64,000 bases of DNA. Origin: Ruminococcus sp. OA3 (lineage in GTDB: Bacteria > Bacillota > Clostridia > Lachnospirales > Lachnospiraceae). Under the pieces are notes generated by a model. That model saw nothing but the letters and a program-made list of their open reading frames with translations. It ran no database searches and was not told the DNA's origin. Position 1 is the first letter of the stretch; each line of letters opens with the position of its first letter. Where the stretch lies: positions 124,001 through 188,000 of the forward strand of contig NZ_JAKNTO010000001.1 of the NCBI RefSeq assembly GCF_022440845.1, given 5' to 3'. Of the stretch, positions 36,378 to 44,518 are shown piece after piece. A program made the position numbers and the translations under genes.

Positions 36378-37557
36378 ACCGCTCCGTCCTTTCCAGTTTT
36401 TCTGTATTTTTGAGCTGCTCTTTTGCTTCCAGCTGCTGTGTCTCGTCATTCCACCAGTACAGTGGACTGAGCTGTACTTCTCCGTCACACAATCCGATAA
36501 CCTCGCAGATTTCCATTACTTTTCTCTGTTTCTTTTTTGTCTTCCCGATATGTATCATCACATCTATGCCGGAGGCAATCTGCCTGCGTATTGCCTCCAG
36601 TGGAAGCTGCATCCCCATCAGTACCATTGTTTCAAGCCTGCTGACCATATCCCTGCTGCTGTTTGCATGTGCTGTACCAATACTGCCCTCATGACCCGTA
36701 TTCCATGCCTGCAGCAGGTCGATCGCTTCCTCGGAACGGACTTCACCGACGATAATTCTGTCCGGCCTCATGCGGAGTGCTGTCCGGATTAAATCCCGAA
36801 TCGTAATCGACTTGCCGCCGTCCAGATTTGCTGCTCTGGCTTCCAGACGCACCAGATTTTCGACTCCCTGTATCTGAAGTTCTGCCGTATCTTCAATTGT
36901 AATAATCCTCTCATCTCCCGGAATAAAATTAGAAAGTGCGTTTAGAAATGTAGTTTTGCCTGCTGAGGTACCTCCTCCCACCAGGATTGAATATCCGCTT
37001 TTCACCAGATCTCTCAGAAAACCGGCGGCTTCCCTGGTGATACTTCCCCATGCCACCAGTGTCTCCATCGTGATCGGTACATCCGGAAATCTCCTTATGG
37101 TAAGCGCAGGTCCATCAAGTGACACGGGTTCCACGACTGCATTAACTCTTGCTCCATTATCAAGCCTTGCATCCACAATTGGTCTGCTTTCATTGATTAC
37201 CCGGTTACATTTCCCCACAATCTGCTGTATTACATCCTCCAGCTTTTCCGGTGCCGTAAAGCTTTTTTCGAATCTGCTGATACATCCTGCCCGCTCTACA
37301 AAGATGCGCTGACAGCCATTTACCATAATTTCTGTCACCTGCGGGTCATCGATCAATTCCTGCAGTACATCGAGCCTGCGCACGGAACAGAACAGCTCAC
37401 CCCGGAGACTGTGCTTTTCCTTCAGCGACAGGCAGTGCCCTTCCTGTGACTCCATCAGAAGGCCATCGATCAGTTCCAGAATCTGTTCATCCGATAATTC
37501 AGGCGATGTTTCCAGCAATTCCATCAGCCTTTTGTGGAGTATATCAAAATGTTTCAT
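36361..37557 (-). CDS. cpaF: CpaF/TadA pilus assembly ATPase
   Basis: 398 residues. It powers pilin extrusion in the Tad/Flp system. The N-terminal domain has PQVTEIMVNGCQRIFVERAG; the ATPase core has GGGTSAGKTTFLNAL (Walker A), ITIEDTAELQ (Asp/His boxes), DRIIVGEVRSEEAIDLLQA (Walker B) and GHEGSIGTAHANS. All catalytic residues appear intact. The start overlaps the tadZ stop as TGATG, with AAGGAG 8 nt upstream. Confidence 0.95.
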   Translation of the reverse strand: MKHFDILHKRLMELLETSPELSDEQILELIDGLLMESQEGHCLSLKEKHSLRGELFCSVRRLDVLQELIDDPQVTEIMVNGCQRIFVERAGCISRFEKSFTAPEKLEDVIQQIVGKCNRVINESRPIVDARLDNGARVNAVVEPVSLDGPALTIRRFPDVPITMETLVAWGSITREAAGFLRDLVKSGYSILVGGGTSAGKTTFLNALSNFIPGDERIITIEDTAELQIQGVENLVRLEARAANLDGGKSITIRDLIRTALRMRPDRIIVGEVRSEEAIDLLQAWNTGHEGSIGTAHANSSRDMVSRLETMVLMGMQLPLEAIRRQIASGIDVMIHIGKTKKKQRKVMEICEVIGLCDGEVQLSPLYWWNDETQQLEAKEQLKNTEKLERTERYEAGL

Positions 37558-38582
37558 CAGCTGTGCTCCTTTTGTGTCCTTAACAATTCTTTTACGTAGT
37601 CCCCGAGTTCGCTCCAGACCAGTTCATCCAGATATTCCTTTCCCCGCTTCAGTGTGCGGTGATATGGAAGACGGACTTTCTGCATCCGCTCCAGCAGTCC
37701 CGTAAAATCCCACATCTTCAGGAGTTGTTCAAACTGTTGAAGTTTTGCGGCAGACACAACGTCATTTCTGACCGGTACGTAGACAGTCTCACATTGGTTC
37801 AGAAGTGTGTACAGATCAGTGACGCCGTCTCCGACGTCCAGAATTACGGTATCATACGCCGTATTCTCCTCTATCTGCCGCAGCATACTGAGCCACTCGT
37901 CAATTGTGGCATTCTGTATATCCATCGGTGAAAGCGCCGGCGGCAGGTAATCCAGATTATTGACCGTCTGTACAGTTCCGGCTATTTTTAAAGCGATGCC
38001 CGCATTCCCCTGGCGGATATAATAGATCAAATCCCCCAGCCTGTTTTCATACGTACATCCCAGAAGTTCTTCGAATCCGGCATACTCCTCGAGATTGATA
38101 TACAGTACCGCTCTCGTTCTTGACATAATCTGCCCGAGTGTCAGCGCAAAAGAGGTTTTTGCAGTCCGACCGACCGGCGAATACACTCCCAGGATCCTTG
38201 TCTTATGTTTTACCATACTCATATTGTGCGGCTGTGCCTCCCTTGCCCCATAACAGTTCATCACCTCACGTATGACCGCATCTGATGACTGGTACTTGTA
38301 GACACTTGGATATCGGTCCAGCGACGGATCATGGACTCCCTCTGACAGGATCACGATCTGGCAAATATCGAGACACTTCACCTCCTCACACATTGCTTTA
38401 TCTGAAATCAGAAGTATATCGATATGCCTGGCCGCCGCCAGTTCCAGAAGCGGTGCAATCCCCGTAAATGCGCGCACTTCAAACGGAATGTTTTTTTTAT
38501 GCTGAATATATTCTACAAAATTACAAGCATACGCAGCTTCCAGGTCACAGACTGCGAGTATGCTCCTGCCTCTGTTGCTCAA
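37557..38582 (-). CDS. tadZ: TadZ/CpaE-like pilus localisation ATPase
   Basis: 341 residues from a TTG start (AGGAGG six nt upstream) that overlaps the peptidase stop (TTGA). A receiver-like N-terminal domain (about 1-115) without the phospho-acceptor pattern is joined to a MinD/ParA-type ATPase domain. The deviant Walker A is unusual: YSPVGRTAKTSFAL, with the C-terminal Lys-Thr but no first lysine. VILDVGDGVTD follows as Walker B. TadZ proteins place the pilus machine at its site and some hydrolyse ATP poorly. Confidence 0.8.
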   Translation of the reverse strand: MSNRGRSILAVCDLEAAYACNFVEYIQHKKNIPFEVRAFTGIAPLLELAAARHIDILLISDKAMCEEVKCLDICQIVILSEGVHDPSLDRYPSVYKYQSSDAVIREVMNCYGAREAQPHNMSMVKHKTRILGVYSPVGRTAKTSFALTLGQIMSRTRAVLYINLEEYAGFEELLGCTYENRLGDLIYYIRQGNAGIALKIAGTVQTVNNLDYLPPALSPMDIQNATIDEWLSMLRQIEENTAYDTVILDVGDGVTDLYTLLNQCETVYVPVRNDVVSAAKLQQFEQLLKMWDFTGLLERMQKVRLPYHRTLKRGKEYLDELVWSELGDYVKELLRTQKEHS

Positions 38583-39088
38583 TAAAAACCTCCTGTGTAT
38601 AAGACAACGGCCAGAAACACCGGCACGCTGAAATGAATGTTTTCCATCCGTCTTCCCGTACGGTAATAGGGATGAATTCTTTTCTCTTTACAGCATTGTG
38701 AAATATATGCGGTGAAATACCGCAGACGTTCTCCTGCATTTCCGCAAAGGAGAATAACAGCAGCCGAAAGAACGGCTCCGATTAGAAATGAACAGATCAT
38801 GCACCGGACTATGGGCAGAACACCCATAACACCACCGAGTGCAGAAAATAATTTGATATCGCCCGGTCCAAGCATACGGAACATAAACAGTCCGGCCAGC
38901 AAGAGTATCGGGACCGCTGCTCCAGCTGCAAAATCGCAGATTCCTGACAGATTCCGCAGCCAGATCTGATAGCAGAAACCGACCAACCAGAAAATACAGA
39001 TTCCGCAGTTTGCGATTTTTTCAGTCTGTATATCCATACATACGGAAAGAAACGAAATCTGAAGGATGATCATGTGACATGCGGTCAA
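38579..39088 (-). CDS. A24-family prepilin peptidase (second, head of the pilus operon)
   Basis: 169 residues from a TTG start at 39088, chosen because GGAGGT lies six nt upstream; the next in-frame ATG (39073) has no RBS. Five helices. The catalytic Asp residues are in VCMDIQTEKIAN and MLGPGDIKLFSALGG. It differs from the peptidase at 31185-31601 in its GPGDIK motif and in a basic C-terminal extension (EKRIHPYYRTGRR) before a last helix. As first gene it may process the Flp pilin while the other serves TadE types, but this division is a guess. Confidence 0.85.
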   Translation of the reverse strand: MTACHMIILQISFLSVCMDIQTEKIANCGICIFWLVGFCYQIWLRNLSGICDFAAGAAVPILLLAGLFMFRMLGPGDIKLFSALGGVMGVLPIVRCMICSFLIGAVLSAAVILLCGNAGERLRYFTAYISQCCKEKRIHPYYRTGRRMENIHFSVPVFLAVVLYTGGFY

Positions 39089-39156
39089 TCATACACCTCC
39101 TCACATGTTGAGCAGTCATCAGTTTACAATTTTAAGTTTTTGTGATAGGGAATTCT

Positions 39157-39172
39157 CCGTCAGATCTGACGG
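39157..39172. promoter_or_regulatory. Perfect 16-bp palindrome, candidate operator of the pilus operon
   Basis: CCGTCAGATCTGACGG is fully self-complementary. It lies just downstream of the candidate promoter at 39194-39222 on the minus strand, where a bound repressor would block early elongation. Confidence 0.5.
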
Positions 39173-39193
39173 TGCGTTTAAGAATGTATGACT

Positions 39194-39222
39194 ATTAAAC
39201 CACATAATTTTTTGTTTGTCCA
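39194..39222 (-). promoter_or_regulatory. Candidate sigma-A promoter of the pilus operon
   Basis: On the minus strand TGGACA, 17-base spacer, TTTAAT. It is about 105 bases before the TTG start of the first pilus gene. Both boxes deviate by one or two bases from consensus. Confidence 0.5.
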
Positions 39223-39255
39223 GTAGTTTTTTTGAAATGATTCAGAATGTCAGCA

Positions 39256-39284
39256 TTGCAGTTTTATAAAAGTTGCGTTACAAT
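39256..39284 (+). promoter_or_regulatory. Sigma-A promoter of the ybaK-type gene
   Basis: TTGCAG, 17-base spacer, TACAAT, 27 bases before the ATG at 39312. It faces away from the pilus operon promoter. Confidence 0.7.
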
Positions 39285-39311
39285 GAAACATATTTTTCAG
39301 GAGGTGGTTTT

Positions 39312-39788
39312 ATGGCTAAAGAAACCAAGACGAACGCCATGCGTATACTGGATAAAAACAAAATACCGTATAAGGCATTGAATTATGAATGTGATGAATT
39401 TATAGACGGTCTCCATACAGCCAGACTCACGGGAGCGCCCGTCGAGCAATCTTTCAAAACATTGGTAGCACAGGGAAAGAGCAGGCAGTATTATGTATTT
39501 GTCATTCCCATAGCACTGGAACTTCATTTGAAAAATGCAGCAAAAGCCGCAGGTGAAAAATCCATCGAAATGATTCATGTCAGAGACATCAATTCCGTTA
39601 CCGGTTATGTCCGCGGCGGGTGCAGTCCGATCGGAATGAAAAAACAATTCCCGACTTTTATCCATGAAAGTGCCCGGCAATTTGAATCCGTTTACATCAG
39701 CGGAGGCCGCATCGGCTGCAGTATCTGTCTTTCACCGGAAGATCTGTGCAAACTGACGCACGGGCAATTTGCAGATGTCTGCAGTTGA
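39312..39788 (+). CDS. ybaK: YbaK/EbsC-type Cys-tRNA deacylase
   Basis: 158 residues from ATG 39312, behind CAGGAGGTGG; an earlier ATG has no RBS. It hydrolyses Cys mischarged on tRNA(Pro) or related errors in the cytoplasm. Visible are KTNAMRILDKNKIPYKAL at the start, the conserved FKTLVAQGK (the lysine positions the aminoacyl bond), DINSVTGYVRGGCSPIGMKK and the closing GGRIGCSICLSPEDL. Length fits the family. A hairpin spans its stop codon. Confidence 0.93.
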   Translation: MAKETKTNAMRILDKNKIPYKALNYECDEFIDGLHTARLTGAPVEQSFKTLVAQGKSRQYYVFVIPIALELHLKNAAKAAGEKSIEMIHVRDINSVTGYVRGGCSPIGMKKQFPTFIHESARQFESVYISGGRIGCSICLSPEDLCKLTHGQFADVCS

Positions 39789-39810
39789 ACTTCAGACACC
39801 GCTGCAAATT
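39766..39810 (+). terminator. Hairpin spanning the ybaK-type stop codon
   Basis: AATTTGCAG (39766-39774) pairs with CTGCAAATT (39802-39810), with an inner TGTCTG/CAGACA stem. The stop codon at 39786-39788 lies within. A T-rich stretch follows after a few bases, so it can act as a terminator. Confidence 0.6.
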
Positions 39811-39912
39811 GTACTGAATTTTCTTATTTCTATTTGTTTTCTGATTATTTATTTTATTTAAACTATATATCAGTTTTTGAATTAGTTTTTTTATTTTTTT
39901 CTATTTTTAGTA

Positions 39913-39941
39913 TTGACTTTTTAGTATTTATTCGATATAAT
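39913..39941 (+). promoter_or_regulatory. Near-consensus sigma-A promoter with no ordinary gene behind it
   Basis: TTGACT, exactly 17 bases, TATAAT, preceded by an A/T-rich UP-like stretch (39830-39910). It should be among the strongest promoters in the window, yet the next gene on this strand starts at 42589. Confidence 0.8.
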
Positions 39942-39947
39942 AATTAC

Positions 39948-40161
39948 ATCAAAAGAAATTAAGAATCAAAAAAGTACTACAAGGAGGATAAGCCACCGAG
40001 AACTTAACGATTCACCCCATAATTTAACGAAAGAGAGGTATGGACCACCAAAAACATAACTTAAATCCAAAAACATCCAAGTAAGTAAATGAGGTACACT
40101 CCAATGGACAACGAATTTTAAAAGGAACTATCAGAAATGTCAATCTCTGGTAGTTCCTTTT
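39948..40161 (+). ncRNA. Candidate small RNA or tiny-peptide transcript
   Basis: The expected transcript runs about 210 nt from the promoter to the hairpin at 40120-40161. AAGGAGG occurs at about 39980 but no start codon follows at normal distance. Two tiny frames exist: a 14-codon one at about 40038 behind AGAGAGGT (spacing too short) and a 5-codon one at about 40104 behind GAGGT. It matches no RNA family that I can recognise by sequence. The rest of the 39789-40180 stretch is an A/T-rich region without genes. Confidence 0.5.
40120..40161. terminator. Terminator-like hairpin, probably bidirectional
   Basis: AAAAGGAACTA (40120-40130) pairs with TAGTTCCTTTT (40151-40161), with an inner CAGA/TCTG pairing. 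Plus strand: ends the candidate small RNA. Minus strand: ends the PHP gene 20 bases away. Confidence 0.75.
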
Positions 40162-40180
40162 CCATGTAAGTTTTCTATTT

Positions 40181-40957
40181 TTAAACCTGAATATTTTTCA
40201 ATTCTTTTTTTCTTTTATGGCGCCGATAGATTTCAGCCGTTTTATTATATACGCCAAATGACTGTACCAGCACAGCATTCCATTTTCCGATTCTATCTTT
40301 TGTGGTTTTGCTGTAGATTGTACCGCCGTACGCTACTTCACCACCCCGCTGAATATAACGTATCAGATCGGATTCCCGGTGTACCTCCTTCGGAAATTCC
40401 GTATAAGCCGTACCGATACAGTCATAGCGGTGTGCGTCACTTCCTCCAAAACCCGGCTTGCGATACCTGATCGCCAGACTCTCCGCTGCCTCATTGCTCT
40501 CTTCGGTTTCACATGCATTAAATGCCTCAACGAAATCAAATTTTCTTAAGATTTCATCTTTGCTTTTCTTCTTTTTCGTATTCAGAATACTCAGATACCG
40601 CTCACCACACGGATGAGCCGGCCCGAGTATCCCGCCGTTTTTATGCACAACATCGATCAGCAGTCTCACTGGAAGCCCCCGTAGTTCAAGCACGCGGATC
40701 TTGATTCCCTCCGGCATGATGATCAGTATATGTCCCGCATCAATGGTATCGTATTCAATTCCCTTCAGCACAATAAAATCCTTATGCCGTTTACCCTTGA
40801 TCTTGTTTTTCCATTCCCGGTACCCATCATATGAATTGTGGTCAGTTACCAGCATCCCCTTGTACCCCAGCTCTTTCAGCCTGAGAATGTACTCTTCAAT
40901 CGGTACCCTTCCATCCATAGAACCTTCTTTTGTATGACAATGCATATCAAATTTCAT
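40181..40957 (-). CDS. PHP-domain metal-dependent phosphoesterase
   Basis: 258 residues. Metal ligands are visible in order: DMHCHTKEGSMDG (HxH), VTDHNSYDGY, IEYDTIDAGH with an acidic ligand, GPAHPCGERY and FGGSDAHRYD. The fold belongs to the TrpH/YciV-like PHP group that hydrolyses nucleoside 3',5'-bisphosphates or short RNA, among other phosphoesters; the exact substrate is uncertain. The C-terminus is strongly basic (YRRHKRKKELKN), perhaps for nucleic acid binding. Confidence 0.88.
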   Translation of the reverse strand: MKFDMHCHTKEGSMDGRVPIEEYILRLKELGYKGMLVTDHNSYDGYREWKNKIKGKRHKDFIVLKGIEYDTIDAGHILIIMPEGIKIRVLELRGLPVRLLIDVVHKNGGILGPAHPCGERYLSILNTKKKKSKDEILRKFDFVEAFNACETEESNEAAESLAIRYRKPGFGGSDAHRYDCIGTAYTEFPKEVHRESDLIRYIQRGGEVAYGGTIYSKTTKDRIGKWNAVLVQSFGVYNKTAEIYRRHKRKKELKNIQV

Positions 40958-41017
40958 ATTATTTTCACCACGATTCTTTTTTCCTTAGCATGGACAGTTT
41001 AAGGGTTTTCATACGCA

Positions 41018-41455
41018 TCAGCTGCAAAGTTCGGAAACCACCTGATTGATCACCTTACCATCTGCTTTTCCCTTCAGCTCCGCCATCACTGCCTTCATAA
41101 TCTGGCCTTTGTTTTTCGTCGCAATCACATCTGAAAATTTATCTGTCAAAATTGCTTTAACCTGTTCTGCAGACAGCAGCTCAGGGGCATACTCACTGAT
41201 GATATCAAACCTTGCCCGATATTCCGCCTTCAGTTCAGCACGTTCATCAGGGCAGGTGTCTACCTGTTCCTTCACTGTTTTCATTTCTTTTAAGATCACA
41301 CGGTCCACCAGCTCTTCGGGAATATCTTCCCGGCATCCCTCGTCGATCGCCGCCTTCTTCACAGCGGCAATCACCGATGAAATGGCTTCCTTGCGCACCT
41401 TGTCTCTGGCTTTCATAGCCGTAACCATATCTTTTCTCAATTGTTCCAGCTGCAT
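41018..41455 (-). CDS. yqeY: GatB/YqeY-domain protein
   Basis: 145 residues from ATG 41455, behind AAGGAGGAG. The whole chain is the YqeY domain: EQLRKDMVTAMKARDKVRKEAIS, the acidic middle, EYAPELLSAEQVKAI and MKAVMAELKGKADGK near the end. It resembles the tail domain of the amidotransferase subunit GatB and may bind tRNA; the free form has no proven function. It follows the radical SAM gene by 16 bp. Confidence 0.93.
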   Translation of the reverse strand: MQLEQLRKDMVTAMKARDKVRKEAISSVIAAVKKAAIDEGCREDIPEELVDRVILKEMKTVKEQVDTCPDERAELKAEYRARFDIISEYAPELLSAEQVKAILTDKFSDVIATKNKGQIMKAVMAELKGKADGKVINQVVSELCS

Positions 41456-41471
41456 GTTAATCTCCTCCTTA

Positions 41472-42341
41472 CTACAGGCTTCGGACACGTTCCGGGCGAT
41501 ATTTTCCGGCCTCCTCGACCTCGTCCAGTTTTTTCAGCATTCCATCAATATCTTCGTTCAGATTACCTTTCAGTACAACATAATTTGACGCATGATTGGC
41601 ACGGAATACAGTTCCCGGAGAATCTACATTTGTCAGAAACAGCCTCATCTCCTCGACTACTTCATCCGGCGTAAGCAATTCCATCTCCCCCGCCGCGATC
41701 TTTCTGTAAATTTCCGTGGATTCATCCAGCATCAGCGTCAGGAATCCAACATAATCCGGCCGGATATCACTGATAAGCTTCGCCGACTCAACCGCGTGTT
41801 CTTTCCTTCGCGCCCGTCCGCCAAGCCCTGAGATCAGCGTAATGGAAGACTGTATGCCCGAACGGCGCAGCTTTCTGCCCGCTTCAATGATCTCTTCTCT
41901 GCTGACCCCTTTATTGATATCCTTCAGGGTCACGGCATCTCCGGATTCCGCACCCATGTAAACCATTCCCAGCCCCGCCTGTGCCAGTGATTTAAGTTCA
42001 TCTTCTGACTTTCTCAGAATATCCCCTGGTGTCCCGTAGGAAGTCACACGCTCCGCAGACGGGAATTTTTCTTTGATAAAGTTTAAAATATCCAGAAGAT
42101 CCGGTGTTTTTACGATCAGTGCGTCGCCATCGGCAAGGAATATCCTGCGGATATTGTCGCCGTAATTGTCATAAGCCATCTGAAAGTCTTCCAATACTTC
42201 TTCTTTTTTTCGTATCCTGAATTTTTTATCTTTATACATCGTGCAGAATGTACACGCATTGTGGGCACATCCGATCGTCACCTGAACAATTAAACTTCTC
42301 GCTTCACTCGGGGGTCTGTATACCATTCCTTCGTATCTCAA
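41472..42341 (-). CDS. Radical SAM protein with Cx4Cx2C cluster motif
   Basis: 289 residues from TTG 42341, chosen because AGAGGG sits 8 nt upstream and LRYEGMVYRPPSEA fits the family start; a longer TTG frame from 42398 lacks an RBS. The iron-sulfur motif is GCAHNACTFCTMYK, with four residues between the first two Cys rather than the usual three. SAM-binding landmarks are FLADGDA, TSYGTPGD and YMGAESGD. Substrate unknown; the family is common in Clostridia. It forms an operon with yqeY. Confidence 0.85.
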   Translation of the reverse strand: MRYEGMVYRPPSEARSLIVQVTIGCAHNACTFCTMYKDKKFRIRKKEEVLEDFQMAYDNYGDNIRRIFLADGDALIVKTPDLLDILNFIKEKFPSAERVTSYGTPGDILRKSEDELKSLAQAGLGMVYMGAESGDAVTLKDINKGVSREEIIEAGRKLRRSGIQSSITLISGLGGRARRKEHAVESAKLISDIRPDYVGFLTLMLDESTEIYRKIAAGEMELLTPDEVVEEMRLFLTNVDSPGTVFRANHASNYVVLKGNLNEDIDGMLKKLDEVEEAGKYRPERVRSL

Positions 42342-42588
42342 ATCCTCATCCCTCTTTCTGTTCTTAGTCTTCTGCTTCCCGACAGCTTTGCTTTTCAAAC
42401 GTATATGCCTGCATTTCCGCCGTCCTGAACAGTTGCGTACATTTATTATAGCACAATCTTTTCCGTGAGCAAGGGCTGGATGAAGTTTTACACTTTTTTA
42501 ATGCAACATTTACGGTTTCACCTTATACTGTAATTATATTGCCGTTAACACATCATACAATGCAGAGCGCCGAAAGGAGGACTCCATT

Positions 42589-43506
42589 TTGCAGGAAAGC
42601 CGCTTATTTAAAATATTATATTACCTGCTCGACAGAGGAAAAGCCACCGCAACCGAACTCGCCGAACAGTTTGAGGTGTCTGTCAGAACAATTTACCGTG
42701 ACATCGATGTGCTGAGCAGCGCCGGAATTCCTGTCTATGCGGTGCAGGGAAAAGGCGGGGGAATCTCTCTTTTAGAGGGCTATGTCATGGATAAAACTTT
42801 CATTTCCAGAGAAGAACAGCAGCAGCTCATAATGGCACTGCAGAGCCTGCCCGCGGCGTCCCAGGAGATCGGCGGCCTTCTCATGAAGCTGGGAGCCATG
42901 TTTCAGCAGAACAGTCCGGACTGGGTCCAGGTTGATTTTTCACGCTGGGGAAGTACCAAATCAGACCAGAAAAAATTCTCACTCATAAAAAATGCGGTAC
43001 TGAACCGCCAGTGTCTGTCATTTCACTACTTTAACTCTGCGGGGAAAGGGATGCACCGAAAGGTGAAGCCGGCACGGCTCCTCTATAAAGGAAATGCATG
43101 GTATCTGCAGGCATTCTGTCTCCTGAAAGATGATTACCGGACCTTTAAGATCAACCGCATTGACCGAATTCAACTGCTGGATGAGTACTTTTCTGAAGCC
43201 CTGTATCCTCCGCACTCTGAACCCCAAGTGAGAGACCTCACATATCCGCTGATCCGTCTAAGGTTTGATGCTTCCGCAGCCTACCGGGTATTTGATGAAT
43301 TTGACATGAAGGATATTGAAGTTCAGGATAGCGGGGATCTGATCGTTTCCCAGTGTATGCCGGAGGATGCCTGGCTCTATAGCTACCTGCTGTCATTCGG
43401 CGGACACGTCGATATACTTGAACCCAGGCGGGTGCAGATGAGACTTGCAGAAACTGCAAAGGAAATGTACCGGAAATATTCAGGCTCCGACCTTAACCTG
43501 ACATGA
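42589..43506 (+). CDS. HTH-WYL transcriptional regulator
   Basis: 305 residues from a TTG start with AAAGGAGG 8 nt upstream. An N-terminal winged helix (TATELAEQFEVSVRTIYRDIDVL) with the DeoR-type R-T-I-Y-R-D core is followed by a WYL domain (LSFHYFNSAGK, ARLLYKGNAWYLQAFC, FKINRIDRI) and a WCX-like C-terminal part. WYL domains bind nucleotides or other small ligands and set DNA affinity. It probably regulates the acetyltransferase gene 61 bp downstream. Confidence 0.92.
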   Translation: MQESRLFKILYYLLDRGKATATELAEQFEVSVRTIYRDIDVLSSAGIPVYAVQGKGGGISLLEGYVMDKTFISREEQQQLIMALQSLPAASQEIGGLLMKLGAMFQQNSPDWVQVDFSRWGSTKSDQKKFSLIKNAVLNRQCLSFHYFNSAGKGMHRKVKPARLLYKGNAWYLQAFCLLKDDYRTFKINRIDRIQLLDEYFSEALYPPHSEPQVRDLTYPLIRLRFDASAAYRVFDEFDMKDIEVQDSGDLIVSQCMPEDAWLYSYLLSFGGHVDILEPRRVQMRLAETAKEMYRKYSGSDLNLT

Positions 43507-43567
43507 TGTGTCAGGTTAACAGTGTTATACTGAATACACAAATAATCATTTAAAGGAGACCATCATC

Positions 43568-44326
43568 ATGGAATATATGACTGTTGACCGTGAAAACATT
43601 GGTAAAGAGCATATCTGCTGCTGCATCACAGACAAAAAGGGAGAAAATGGCGTCGCATCGAAAAAGTCCTGGATGAAAGACCGTTTTGAGGAAGGGCTAG
43701 TATTCCGCCGTTCCATTACAAGAGGAAAGGTATTTATCGAATATATTCCGGCAGAATATGCCTGGTATCCGATCACCGCTGACGGCTACATGCACATCAA
43801 TTGTTTCTGGGTATCCGGGCAGTATAAAGGTCATGGCCATGCAAATGAACTGCTTGACTACTGCATACTGGACGCCCGTGCGAAAGGAAAAGCCGGCGTG
43901 ACCATTATTGCCTCTGATAAGAAACGTGGTTTTCTCTCAGACCCGGACTACATGAAGTATAAAGGGTTTCGGGCTGCAGACGAAGCTGATCCGTTTTTCG
44001 TGCTGTACTATCTGCCGTTTTCTGAAAGTGCACCCGTGCCGGTGTTCCGGGAGTGTGCAAGACACGGTAAAACTGAAGAGACGGGTATGGTCCTTTACTA
44101 TACCAGCCAGTGTCCTCATACCGCCAGGTACGCATCTCTCATCCAGTCCGTGGCAGTACAGCACGGACAAACGCTCAGCCTGCATAAGATAGAGACAAAA
44201 GAACAGGCTCAGAATGCGCCCACCCCTTTCACCACGTACAGCTTCTTTTATAACGGCAGATTTGTTACCAACGAAATTCTCAGTGAAAAAAAATTTGAAA
44301 AATTTCTGCAGCAGAATATACCGTGA
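43568..44326 (+). CDS. GNAT acetyltransferase fused to a YoaP-type domain
   Basis: 252 residues behind AAAGGAGACC. Residues about 1-165 are GNAT-like, with the acetyl-CoA loop region FWVSGQYKGHGHANELLDYC and ADEADPFFVLYY. Residues about 170-252 form a YoaP-like, thioredoxin-fold domain with VLYYTSQCPHTARY (a single-Cys CxxT version of the redox motif) and FFYNGRFVTNEILSEKKF. YoaP proteins have unknown substrates. Same operon as the WYL regulator. Confidence 0.85.
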   Translation: MEYMTVDRENIGKEHICCCITDKKGENGVASKKSWMKDRFEEGLVFRRSITRGKVFIEYIPAEYAWYPITADGYMHINCFWVSGQYKGHGHANELLDYCILDARAKGKAGVTIIASDKKRGFLSDPDYMKYKGFRAADEADPFFVLYYLPFSESAPVPVFRECARHGKTEETGMVLYYTSQCPHTARYASLIQSVAVQHGQTLSLHKIETKEQAQNAPTPFTTYSFFYNGRFVTNEILSEKKFEKFLQQNIP

Positions 44327-44355
44327 ACGTTCACTGTAAGGTGTGGATTTCCAGC

Positions 44356-44369
44356 TTTACATATGTAAA
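44356..44369. repeat. Perfect 14-bp palindrome upstream of the URO-D-family gene
   Basis: TTTACATATGTAAA is self-complementary and lies about 150 bases before the methyltransferase-like gene, in an A/T-rich region. It could be a regulator site or chance in A/T-rich DNA. Confidence 0.35.
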
Positions 44370-44518
44370 TATTTTACCAACTTCATAAAATTAAAAGAAT
44401 TTTATTGCAAAAAGTATTATATATTACTATCCATTTTACCAAAATCGCAATATTATAATTATATTCTTCTACGAGAGGTAGAATACAACTTAAATATGAC
44501 TTTTGGAGGGTTAGTAAC

